DNA of 64,000 nt from Temnothorax longispinosus (lineage: Eukaryota; Arthropoda; Insecta; Hymenoptera; Formicidae): contig NC_092358.1 of NCBI RefSeq assembly GCF_030848805.1, forward strand, positions 2,480,001 through 2,544,000, read 5' to 3'. The position numbers and the translations under genes are program-made. Positions 35,353 to 46,843 of the stretch are shown here, in pieces; within the stretch, counting starts at the first letter, position 1; each line of letters begins with the position of its first letter. Below the pieces are notes generated by a model. That model was not told the DNA's origin. It saw only the letters and a list, made by a program, of their open reading frames with translations, and did no database searches.

Positions 35353-38300
35353 ATGAAAATTGCAGGCCTGCAGTTTCGGAGCATCGAGGAGCCGAGGATG
35401 ACGGCGGAGACGGCGGCCCCCTGCGTGCAAGGGGTACAGGGAGCCCAGAGCGGTGTGGCGAGCCAGAATATGCTGCAACAGGTGCAGGATGGAAACGGTG
35501 GCAGCGGTGGCAGCGGCGCTTATTATTCCTCGACCTCGACGGCGTACGATCCGGAATACGCCCGTATGGAGGCCTGGCTCGACGAGCATCCCGACTTCGT
35601 CAACGATTACTTTCTCAGGTAATCGCTCCCTCCGGATTGACGGCGGATGAAATGGATAGACTCGCGCTAGGTTCATTGTTCCGCGAATATATCGACGGTC
35701 TTGTACTATCGTTCTTGAAAAATGGTTAAAAATAGCCACAACTAAATTGCCTCTGTCGCGTTCTATATCTTTTTCCCTTTTTTCCACGTGTTTTTTTTTC
35801 CTCTGTTTGCATGAGTTATCTATTTTTCATCGCGATTCTTCCCAAGCTATTTTTACGTATAGACGTTAGAAAGTATCGTAATAAAAAATAGATAGAACAC
35901 ACACACATTTATATATATATTATTAGTTTTGGGTTTTTCGGTAGGAAAGTGACGCGGCAGACTGTGGACATGTGGCTGGTGTCACACGCGACGCCGACCT
36001 CGTCGTCCAGCAGTTGCGTGGAGCTTTCGAGTCCGACCCACGTCGGGACTGGTAACTCCTCCGGACGAGGCGGTGCCGGTGGCTCGGGTGCCACGACACC
36101 GGTGCGCAAAATCTCGGCGCACGAGTTCGAGCGCGGAGGCCTTCTGAAGCCGATCGTCAACACGATCGACGGCACGCCGACCTTCTTGAGCGTGTCGACG
36201 GGCGACGCGGGTCAGCCGGGTGGGCCGCAAGTTGGATCCGGTAATTCGAACCGGCCGCAAAGGCGATCGAGACACGAGCTCAGGCACCTCGACGAAAAGG
36301 ATCTCATTTTCGAGCTGGTAGGTCCTTCGATATGATAATATCGCTATAGTCTCTCTCTATCCTTGAACAGTTTAACTTCTGTAAGGTCTCTACAGGTCAA
36401 GGACATTTGCAACGAGCTGGAGGTGAGATCGTTGTGCCATAAGATTCTGCAGAATGTGAGCACTCTCCTTCACGCGGATCGCGGTTCGTTGTTCCTCGTC
36501 CAAGGAGAGAGAAGCGGCGCCGCCGCTTCTGCTGCTGCCGCCGCTGCTGTTACCAACGCACCATCCTCTCCGAATCATGAGGCCGTTGCGAGCAACTCCA
36601 ACAACGAACACAATCCGCATCGCGATCAATCTTCTACGAGGAGCAGGTGTCTGGTGTCGAAGCTATTCGATGTCTGTTCGAGATCGACGTTGATTGAGAT
36701 GGAAAAGAAAGACGAAATTAAGATTCCCTGGGGTACCGGAATCGTCGGATACGTCGCTGAAAGTGGGGAGCCTGTCAATATACCGGACGCTTACAAGGCA
36801 AGACCTGGAAATACCGTTTTACCGAACAAATCAGCACTTTTCCTTCTTTCGTTATCTAATGAGAACGCGCTGCGTTTCGCATCTGTTTCATCGATTATTA
36901 ATCATTGGGAATTCTCGATGAATCATGATTTGTTTATATTTGAAATGCGATTGCTTTCGATGTAAACAGATGTGCACGCGTATACATTATCTTACACGAG
37001 TATAGATCTTATCTCTATCTCGATAATCACTAATTTCGTGAGGGTAATTCCGATACATTATTTCGCTTCGTTGCGTACCCAAGAAACTCGGACGGAGATG
37101 CTTGAATTAACAACATGTATCCAATGTCTATGAAGTTAAAAATGATTTAAACGTTTCAGGATTCGAGGTTTAATCGCGAAATTGATGCTTTAACGGGATA
37201 CCGTACGCGTGCCTTACTGTGCATGCCTATTAAGGATTGCAACGGTGACGTAATCGGGGTGGCACAGGTGATCAACAAACTCGGCAACGAGAGCCAATTC
37301 ACCACGCAGGACGAGAAGGTTTTCGCCGGTTATTTACAGTTCTGCGGTATCGGTTTAAGAAACGCTCAGCTTTACGAAAAAAGTCAATTAGAGGTGAAGA
37401 GAAATCAGGTGAGCGCCAATTTCGTCGAATCGCTCGAAACGATTAGAAGAAGGATCTAATTCGTCTTGGTATTAACAATTAGGTTTTACTGGATTTGGCT
37501 AGAATGATTTTCGAGGAACAAAGTACGATAGAGCACATGGTTTTTAGAATTCTTACGCACACGCAATCGTTGATTCAATGCCAACGTGTTCAGGTAATGA
37601 ACGTAAACGTTCGCCGTGAGGAGAACGCAATTACGTGAGCGAAGGAGTACGTTGCAATGTCGTGATTGCTTTCAGGTGTTGCTCGTACACAAAGCTTCAA
37701 AGGGAAGTTTCTCGCGCGTTTTCGATTTCGAAGCGAACGATCTCGCTGGCGAGGATTCAAATTCTCGCACTAGGTGAATCAAGTTTGTAATTGGTTTAGT
37801 TTTTTGTTCGATAAGTTTATTTCTCCAGAGATTTAACAAATCCTTCTCTTTCTTGCAGTCCTTTCGAGAGTAGGTTTCCTATTAATGTTGGCATCACGGG
37901 TTACGTAGCGACAACCGGTGAGGTAAGTATCGCTCGATTAATAATTTCTTTCTAAACATTAGTACCCGAGACGATATAAGAGATTTTTCAGACTGTCAAT
38001 ATACCGAACGCTTACGAAGATCCGAAATTCGATCCGTTGGTGGACGACGGTACCGGCTTTAGGCATCGTACGATTCTTTGTATGGCCATCAAGAATTCGT
38101 CCGCTCAGATAATCGGCGTCATTCAGCTGATCAATAAATTCGACGATCTGCCTTTCACGAAGAACGATGAAAATTTTGTCGAGGCGTTCGCGATCTTCTG
38201 CGGGATGGGAATTCATAATACGCACATGTGAGTGTACTTGTGTATCTTGGGTCTATCTCGAACATTCGACTTGACTTATCGGGTCTTCAGGTATGAGAAG

Positions 38301-39829
38301 GCTGTGATAGCGATGGCAAAACAAAGCGTCACTTTAGAAGTACTGAGTTACCATGCATCGGCGTCGTTGGAGGACGCGCAGAGATTGAGGGTTGGTATGC
38401 TTTCAGCTTCGCGATATTTCAGCTATAATTTTCAAACCGTTGAACGTTCGTTTAATCGTATATTCTCTATCTCGGCAGAGTTTAAGGGTTCCGTCATCGG
38501 CGCATTTTGAACTGCACGATTTCAAGTTTGACGATATACACATGGAAGACGACGAAACTCTTACTGCGTGTCTCAGGATGTTTCTCGACTTGGATTTTGT
38601 CGAACGATTTCACATCGACTATGACGTACTTTGTCGTTGGTTGTTGAGCGTAAAAAAGAACTATCGGAACGTTACGTATCACAATTGGCGACACGCCTTT
38701 AACGTGGCCCAAATGATGTTTGCTATATTGACGGTGAGTTTTTTTATATCGATTATAATTTGTGAAACGGGAATTGTAATTGTTACATTTTGTTACTAGG
38801 CTACACAATGGTGGAAGATCTTTGGTGAAATTGAATGTCTCGCGCTTATCATCGCCTGTTTGTGTCACGATCTCGATCATCGTGGAACGAACAATTCTTT
38901 TCAAATTAAGTAAGCACTTTTTTTACTTTTGCATTAATTTACGTCCCTTAACTAATTACGGCGAGTTCTGTGTACGAGATATGATCTTTTCGTTTTTAGA
39001 GCCTCGTCGCCACTGGCACAGCTGTACTCGACCTCGACGATGGAGCATCATCACTTCGATCAGTGCCTGATGATTTTGAGCAGCCAGGGAAATCAAATTC
39101 TGTCAAATCTCTCGCCAGAAGAATATTCGCGCGTGGTAAAGGTTCTTGAAGAAGCGATACTCTCTACCGATCTGGCCGTTTACTTTAGAAAGCGCGGGGC
39201 TTTTCTTAATCTAGCACGCAGTGGTGGCTACAACTGGGCGTTCGGTGATCATCGAGAGCTTCTACGCGGGATGCTGATGACAGTCTGTGATCTGGCTGCC
39301 ATCACGAAACCGTGGGAGGTCGAAAAGAGAGTAGCCGAACTCGTTAGTAGCGAGTTTTTCGAACAGGGCGACATAGAGAGGCGGACGCTTAACATTACAC
39401 CTATCGTGAGTAGCGTAAAGTAAACATAATTTATACACAAAAAATATATTCTTACATAAACGTTTCTGGTATTGCAGGACATTATGAATCGAGAAAAAGA
39501 GGACCAGCTACCGATGATGCAAGTCGGCTTTATCGACTCGATCTGTCTACCTATCTATGAGGTAGGTACAGCGTGACAAGAAATAATGACTATTTTTTTT
39601 TAAATGAAAATTCTAACTCATCTTTCCGTATCTATGCTTACCTCGACAGGCGTTCGCCCATCTGTCGGACAAACTTGTGCCGCTCGTCGACGGGGTCAGT
39701 ATGAACAAGCAACATTGGTTGGAGATTGCCGAGAGCGACCATCAGGCGGAGACCTGCACGAATCACGATAGGACGCCGTCAACATCGGCGTCCGACAACG
39801 ATGAGACCAGCGAACAAGCGGACCAATAG
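35353..39829 (+). CDS. Pde11: Pde11, dual cAMP/cGMP 3',5'-phosphodiesterase, core exons
   Basis: Fourteen exons: 35353 or 35366-35618, 35945-36317, 36396-36797, 37160-37408, 37483-37593, 37676-37773, 37859-37922, 37992-38227, 38291-38390, 38479-38733, 38800-38909, 39000-39405, 39478-39561, 39650-39829. From the ATG at 35353 this is 977 codons, near the usual size of PDE11. GAF-A (about residues 215-430) and GAF-B (about 435-610) carry the NKXnFX3DE signature (NKLGNESQFTTQDE; NKFDDLPFTKNDE), which marks cyclic-nucleotide-binding GAFs of PDEs. The catalytic domain has YHNWRHAF (about 700), HDLDHRGTNN (about 741) and STMEHHHFDQ, giving the metal-binding His and Asp. The enzyme hydrolyses cAMP and cGMP. 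Intron 3 uses a GC donor (AAG|GCAAGA). The 35353 ATG overlaps the intron side of the 35366 acceptor, so it would serve only an unspliced start; the 5' exons at 20.5-27 kb are the likelier beginnings. Confidence 0.93.
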
Positions 39830-40219
39830 TCATTACGATGACGTTACTGGCTAATTAAAGTCGAATGTACCAAACGCAAGCGTATTATTCGCCAGTCGTC
39901 AGAAAGAGAAATATGGGATATGGTTTATTATCCTCGCGGGCCGTTTCCCGTGACGTCCATTTTCCTCGTCTCAATTATATCACGGCCTGTGTCCTGCGCG
40001 AATACGAAATAGGTGATCCGTCCGTTTAACGGACTCTGCGTTAATTCCTTTCCGTCAATTTCTACAGATCTGTTGATCAAATAGATCGAATATACAACTC
40101 TCTCGCGTTGAAACGTGTGTCTTAATCAAAATTATTCTGTAAATTTGATATATAACAAATTGAAGAAGCTAAATGTGACGAAATGAACGATCTTGTGAAA
40201 TATGATGAGAAAGATCTTT

Positions 40220-40220
<1 letters not shown>

Positions 40221-40250
<30 letters not shown>
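40221..40250. repeat. (CT)n microsatellite in Pde11 3' UTR
   Basis: Fifteen CT units. Confidence 0.9.
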
Positions 40251-40254
<4 letters not shown>

Positions 40255-40419
40255 TTTTCTCTCTATCTTGTATCCTGTTCCTTGATCTTCCCTTCTTTCA
40301 TCCATTTGTCCATCCTCCTCGAGACTAAACCGATTACAATCTCCATATGCTACTACTGTACCTGATTGTATTGTATATATATTTACTGTGACACAGACCC
40401 ATTCGATGTAGAGAGAGAG

Positions 40420-40425
40420 AATAAA
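40420..40425 (+). promoter_or_regulatory. Candidate proximal poly(A) signal of Pde11
   Basis: AATAAA about 590 bases past the stop. Confidence 0.4.
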
Positions 40426-41652
40426 GACGGGGGTATGATTCTCGAAAATGATACAATAGTTTTCGACGCGAGCCAGCTCGTCGAAGGACACAACCGGAAC
40501 GGCGTCTATACGCGCGATTAGATTACGTATTTGTATACCAAAGTGTAAATTTATATATCGAGATCGGTCGCGACTATCAGTCAGCTGGCAAAATAACGAC
40601 GCGAGTGGTCTGTTACGCGCGTGCTAATTAATTAGCGGTTAACCGCAGCAGACATGGGTTTCTTAGTTGCTTTGCTTTCTGTTACAAAAATGATTTTAGA
40701 TTCCTCGAATCGATCTCGAACCCTCCTCCCCACAGCCGTTTTCGTCTTCGCGTAGAGCTGTTGTATCGCTAGAGAAGCAAATAATACGAAAGATCTATAA
40801 GCGTTCGACAAATTTGTGTAGCGTCGTCTTTGTTGAACTCTGAAGCTCACAGTAAAACGGACTGTACATATATACATGTACGGACGGGGTAATAGGAGAT
40901 TTAAAATTCTTTTCGCGTGTTCCTATCGCTGATCCTTGCTATAATACTTAACGTTATAGAACGTACGGTAAACTTACTATCGCACGACACGTGTCTGTGA
41001 CTCGGAGAGACATGCATATCATTAGATAGTCGCGACGGAACGGGATAGCCCTCATATCCGGCGTCATATCATACGGTGGAAAGCGAAATTGGCACGCGCG
41101 GGACGGACGATAAAAAAGGATCTAATTCCCGTGTCCGAGAGATTCGCCTGGCACGCATACCACGGCTCTGAGGAGACGAAGACAGTCTAGGCATTTAGTG
41201 ATCGCAACGTGTGATCGTTACTTATAGCGTGTGACTTCCTATATGTTCCTTCAATTCTGCAATCTTTAAAGTGACTTTTCTTCTTTTTCTTTAATTTTTT
41301 TACTCTAATGATATCCGAATCCAAGCTTGATACTTGGTCCTGCGTCGTCCCCTCCCCAATGACGACGACGATGACGATAAGACGCGGGGTAAAGTGATGA
41401 AAAAAAAAAAATAATAAAAATAAAAAATGTAACAAGTGTGATAAAGTTTTCCTTGTGTGCGTGTAATTGCAGCGCGGATGTATGCTCGAGAGAGCGAGAA
41501 ACGGCTAATATATATTGTACAGTAATTTTTTGTGTAAATTATATTGCGAAATGGCGCGTACGTCGAATTGTTTACGATAACGATTATAGCGCGAGTCATA
41601 TACATATACAAAATATATATTCTACAAACAATATCTAATATATTAAAGCGAG

Positions 41653-41658
41653 AATAAA
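41653..41658 (+). promoter_or_regulatory. Candidate distal poly(A) signal of Pde11
   Basis: AATAAA at the end of an AT-rich, UTR-like stretch, about 500 bases before the 3' end of the converging PDZ gene. Confidence 0.35.
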
Positions 41659-42101
41659 TTATGCGAATATATACGCCAACGTGTTTCATCGCGTTCCCTT
41701 GAATTCGTCCTCGCTCGCGCGCGATCGTATTATCTAATCGCGCTGGTAGGGGAAAGACTTTGTTTGCGGATCGCTTAATTGCGACTAAAAATGACGCCCA
41801 CCCCCCTCCCCCCGCCCCTCGCCGCGTCCGACCGATAGTTGACTAATTGCGCTCGATCACGCGGACCGATCGCCGACACAATTTCGCAACAATGTAACCA
41901 CCGAGGCCTTGATCGTCGCGATGCGTGCCAGATGCGCGACGAAAAGGTCGGGCCAAGGCGCGTTTGTAAGCTCGAACACGTGCGGCTTAAAAATCTCGCC
42001 TCTCGTCGGTATTTTCCATCAATTTTATTCCACTCATCTTGTCTTACATGTCGCGCGCTTCGCATCGCGATCCGGACACGTGCGTCCGGGACTTTTCCGC
42101 T

Positions 42102-42107
42102 TTTATT
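42102..42107 (-). promoter_or_regulatory. Candidate poly(A) signal of PDZ gene
   Basis: AATAAA on the minus strand 66 bases after the stop codon. Confidence 0.4.
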
Positions 42108-42172
42108 CGCGCTTCTATTCGTCGGGTATGAGAGCTCGCGGAGACGAAGCTCGTCGGCGAGGGGATGTATCG

Positions 42173-42712
42173 TTATTGTCCCCGTTGTCGTCGCGCGATC
42201 TCGTGACTTCGCACAACAGATAGAACGATATCGTCGCCGGCGCTGACGAGCTTATTGTGGACTTGCGCGTGTGTGAGTTGACTTATTGGCTCTCCGTTCA
42301 GGCGGACGATCACGTCGCCCGCTTGCAGACCAGCTGTGTGGGCCAGGCCTTCGATCGTCACCTTCAACACATAAGCGGGTTTAATGATAATCGTGAAAAC
42401 AACGGGAGAAAGAAAAATATATCGTTTTAATTCGAAAATAGCTACTCGAGTGTCTCGCGGCAACATGATTGATTACTTTTAGATTTTAATCGGACTCGGG
42501 ACTTTATAACTCGGGGGGTGTTCGAGGAGAATCACAAGTGATTTGTCTTGTCGCGTGCCTGTCGCAAAATTCAGATATCGATCAGAGCTGTATCTTACCC
42601 TGACGACGGTTAAAGGAAAAGCGAAGTCCACGCCTCCGGAGAGCCGAAAGCCCCACGGCTGATTGTTACATCGCGACAGTTTAACGTCGGTGGTGAGGAC
42701 GTCGCTCGCCAT
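42173..42712 (-). CDS. Small single-PDZ protein (100 aa), Zasp/PDLIM-like PDZ
   Basis: Two coding exons, 42712-42599 and 42361-42173, joined in phase 0 through a GTAAGA donor and an AAG acceptor, give 100 residues. Nearly all is one PDZ domain. Strand B has NNQPWGFRLSGGVDF, whose WGFRL takes the place of the GLGF carboxylate-binding loop; later come GLQAGDVIVRLNGEPI and the helix THAQVHNKLVSAG. PWGFRL with a PLTVV strand is typical of the ALP/Enigma and Zasp group, which anchor alpha-actinin at Z-discs. Those proteins normally continue with ZM and LIM regions, but here the frame stops after VVRSHEIARRQRGQ. A 5' UTR exon joins at an acceptor near 42751. Pde11 ends close by on the opposite strand, so little room remains for more exons. 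It may be a PDZ-only gene or a short isoform. Confidence 0.75.
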
Positions 42713-43049
42713 GTCGGGGGATTTAGCGCAATGGCGAACAATTCGTCTTGCCTGAAAGCAAACTTTTGGTCCACGTGTTTTTCAATTGTCTGCAAAATTG
42801 CGACCGTTTTTCAATCTTAAATCTAAAATCTCACGGGTTTAAATCTAACTAAGAGACCGCAAAATCTCTTCTTTCTTTTTATGCTCACCACGACGATCCT
42901 GTTACTCAAATCAGATCACCCCGCGGTCGAGCACGCCTGATGGGGTACGAGCGACGATCGATGATCGCTGTCCGCTGATCGTCTTTCGGCGTCTGCATCG
43001 CGACGCGATTCGAATTTCGTCCCTCGCCCGCATAGAGAAGAGAAAGACA

Positions 43050-43050
<1 letters not shown>

Positions 43051-43082
<32 letters not shown>
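43051..43082. repeat. (GA)n microsatellite
   Basis: About 16 GA units upstream of the PDZ gene. Confidence 0.9.
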
Positions 43083-43084
<2 letters not shown>

Positions 43085-44379
43085 GCGCCCGCGCTGAAGC
43101 TACATCCTATTTCCGATACGACAAGGGGGATGACATGCGCGAGGCGCGTCCACCAGTTTCGTACGACGAGTATACGCGCCAGACGAGCGGAGGAAAGCCG
43201 CGGGACGATCGAATTGGTTTCCGATCTGGTCGGAGATCGGCGAAGGGACGCGCACCGATCAGCGCGTTGAATGATCTCCTCTCGTCGCCGACCTCGTCAG
43301 TCGTCACCCCCCCTCTCCCCCTCATCGACTCTCCTCCCTCGAAAACCTCTCGGTTCATCTCCGCGGTGTCATCTCCTCTCTCGCGCGCCGTGCCGCGAAC
43401 GTATCGGGGCGAAGGGCGCACGCCCCGACGACGGGGGTGACCCCCGACCCCGGCCCCGGCTCCGGGTCCCGGCGATACAGCTGAGTCCGTGAGTCCTCGT
43501 TGTGTCACGAGCGAGTCCAGTCACACTCCGGACTACCCTCGACTCGGGGAAAAACTTTATACGTGGACCCGCGCGTACCCCCCGTGTCAACGTGTGCGCG
43601 CTGCCGGGCATGCCGCGCCGCAACAAATCGCGTGCCTTTCCTCCCGGCTAATTGGCAATCGTCCCTCCGGACGATCTCCCGCTTCGCGCGCGTCCATTAC
43701 GCGGGAAGCGAGGTGCGTTAAATGCCGAGGGTAAGTGGGACGAGATTATTCGCTGTTCGCCGGACACGATTCGTGTCCCAAGTCCCAACATCCTCGATAC
43801 GACCACCCTGTGCCTTCTCGACTCTGCCGCGACAATTTTTTTGCATTCTTCCGGCGCGTTACGCGACGTCCGCGTTATATAACAGATTGCCCTCGCGAGA
43901 GGGGAGGGGGACACGTTTTTGAAAAAGATATTACTCATTAAGAGATCTCTCTCGACACGCCGCGTAGAAATTTTTCGCGCGCGCGACACACTTCGCGCGC
44001 GTTGATTTCGCTTGTTTTCTTCTCTACATCGCGACACGCTTGATTTTTCGGTATTTCGCAGTCGAGAATTAATTCGGCGAAGTGGACGAGACTGGCGATT
44101 TCTCCGGTTTCTCGGTGGTTCGTCATGTGATCCGTCTTTTGCGGAAATACGATACGACGGAGTCGGTAAAAACGATAAACAAACTGGCGTGTATTTTGAA
44201 CTTTAAAATAATACATATATATACGTGCACACACGCATATACATAAATAGCGAGAACTGTCGATATCCAGATTTATCGATTTTTCGAAAAAAAAAAAAAA
44301 AATAAAGTGCGTCACTCGCAGTCACGTCGTAATAGGTAGCTGTCCGCAATAAATTACAAATGAGCACGTACGCGTGCAG

Positions 44380-44395
44380 TGTGTGTGTGTGTGTG
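44380..44395. repeat. (GT)n microsatellite
   Basis: Eight GT units. Confidence 0.8.
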
Positions 44396-46438
44396 CGGGC
44401 GGATACATTATATTATTAATATTTCAGTGATCGGTGGAGTGTCATGGTTCCGGTGAATGGAGATGTCCACCGCTTACGAGTAGCCTCGACTCGCTGCGTG
44501 CGGATACGCTTCCGTGCAGTCTCTCCGCGTAAGTTTCACCGCGTTACGTGCGTCAAGTTAATATAGGCCCGTCTACGTAATTCGTGCCAGAATTTAGGAT
44601 GGAAGGAGAATTTTAGGAGAATCCCCCCGCCTCCATTCGTGATTTTACGCGCCGTGACCCGTGTAATGCGAAAAACACGTGAAGAATCGAAATGCAATGC
44701 ATACGTAAAATATATATTAAAATACATATACATATATTCCAATTATAAATAAGAACCTATCCTGAAATTTGACGCAAATTACAGATTATTCAAGGTGGAT
44801 TTACGACCTCATCCATGCAGAATCATACAAATCGTCGCAAATAAACGAAGAACTGGAATAAATTCTCACAAAACGAAAGGGGTAGGCGTGAATAAGCGTA
44901 AATTACGAACTCTAGATTGCAGACTAAACTCCCGTTTCGATGCTCGGTTTAGTTTGGCGTATCGCGTGAAATAAAGTTAGGTGGAGAGAGACGGAGAGGG
45001 AGAGAGAGAGAGAGAAAGAGATCGGGAGATAGCACGAGAGAGATACGACGCGAGAGGAAAGCGAGGCTCGAAGAGAGGGGTGAGGACGCGCGGGTTCTGG
45101 GGGTAGCTGTGCCATGCCAGTGGCTGCATCGATCGTTTTCTACTGACGCTACAGCGCCCGTCTCCTACGGATGGACAATGCGACCTCGTCGCGCCAGAAA
45201 AATACTGTAAATCGCGATAACGAACGCGTTTATATCGCGAGACTCGACTGGAAGTCGGCAACCGTCCCGTCGCCGTCCAAACGACGGCTGAAATGGCACG
45301 ATTGACAACGTCGCGCGTATCGATCGCGAACCGATCAGCGACTTACACGAGCGAGACTCTCGCTCTCGTTCCCCCCGCGCGCGTCCCTTTTTAATCGATC
45401 GCGCGTTTTGTTTTGTATAGGTACGTAGCGAGTACTTTTTCTTTTTAATCGAGCACGCGCTAACGAACTTTCGCTCTTTCTCTTTCTCTTTCGGTCTCGC
45501 GATCGATCTCGAACGTTTCCCGCAAGGAGAAACGATTGCCTTCTAATGCTTTCTTCTCGTCCGGAGGGTACGATCGCGCGACGCGCAACCGAGATGGCCA
45601 GGCGGGCGCGAGCGAGGCCGAGGGTTGAAGGGGTTGTCGTCTGTCGAGATTTGTTCAAGGTTGAACGAGCCTCACGTATCGTTTGTCAAAGGCCGGCTAA
45701 GTCGCTGGAAAATGGACTCTCCTGTGCTCTCCTATGCCGACCGTTCTATTTTGCGACACGCCGAGGAAAACGAGACGAAATCGAGCGACCGGACCGCGCC
45801 GCGCCGATAGCGATAGCCGATGCCAGTAATATTCCCGACGCTGTCCGAGGCGTGCGCGTTCTACCTACTCGGTTTTAAAATAGCAAAATACTCCAGCGCG
45901 AACGGGCGTGAGAAGGAGAAGGAGGCGGAGAAGGTTCTCCGTTCTATCGAACGGCTAATTAGTCTGGCTAATAATTAATCCATCAATTTGTGATCGATCG
46001 CCGTTCGATCGCGCGGCGCGTACGGCCTGGTGCGATGGAGCGTGCCGTCTACCGTTTTGCGTTATCTGTTTCTCGACGTAGGCGCGACGGTGTTTCCCCG
46101 CGACGGTGTTTCTTCGACGGGAAGTCGAGAGGGCTGAAGGATCACAGGTGGAAACATGCCCGGACGATCGCCGGCAAGGGCGTACGAGCGGCCCACTACG
46201 AGCGAGGGTCGCGGGCTCGCCGCCACTTGAATGTCACCGCCGGAGGTGAGAGATAGCTCTGCGGTGAAGTAAGATATTTTGGTGATACGAGGCATCGGCG
46301 AGAGAGCGAGAGTGAGAGAACCCCGTAACGATCCTCCCAGCCGTCGAGTTTCAGAGTTAAACCAAAGTTACCGCAAGCTGCCCGCGATATTTCGCACCTA
46401 TACGGCTAATTTATTTATCGATGAGGCGGAGGAGATCG

Positions 46439-46725
46439 TTAACCCTTCGTAGTCACACTGGGTCAATTTGACCCGCGCTCATTAGGTATATAGAGACCGT
46501 AAATCATGTATTCGTTCACGATTTTTTTTCAACATGTTGCCATTTGATTTCTTACAAAACCGCAGTTGTTTTATATTCTAGAATGTTCAAGGTATGTTCC
46601 AGAATTATTTGAACCCGATCGGACCGATACCATTAAAATGGCAACCATTCAAAATCGAGACTGGGTCAATATGACCCAGTATGACTAGAACGATATTCTA
46701 GAGAAGTGTGACTACGAAGGGTTAA
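46439..46725. mobile_element. piggyBac-like MITE with TTAA duplication
   Basis: TTAA at 46439-46442 and 46722-46725 borders a perfect 16-bp inverted repeat, CCCTTCGTAGTCACAC, at 46443-46458 and 46706-46721. Just inside each end is a palindrome, GGGTCAATTTGACCC on the left and GGGTCAATATGACCC on the right. TTAA target sites and CCC-starting TIRs are diagnostic of the piggyBac superfamily. At 287 bases it has no transposase, so it would need one from elsewhere. Confidence 0.85.
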
Positions 46726-46843
46726 CTCGAGATGTCACCAAATTACCTTATCTTAGCCCCCTCGATAAATATATTATTCTCGAGTAAATCAACATCTCGG
46801 AGCTTTCTCGTTTCGTTACAAGAACAAATGACCAGGGCGCGGG

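Larger units (their letters stand above)
42713..46438. other. 5' flank of PDZ gene and divergent intergenic DNA
   Basis: Contains the presumed untranslated 5' exon(s) of the PDZ gene, a (GA)n tract at 43051-43082, a CpG-rich block at 43.1-43.7 kb that may be its promoter, and a (GT)n run near 44380. I see no supported coding exon. Confidence 0.5.

Noticed and set aside
35224..35787. 187-codon minus-strand frame
   Set aside because: Overlaps Pde11 first core exon in antisense; shadow of a real coding exon.
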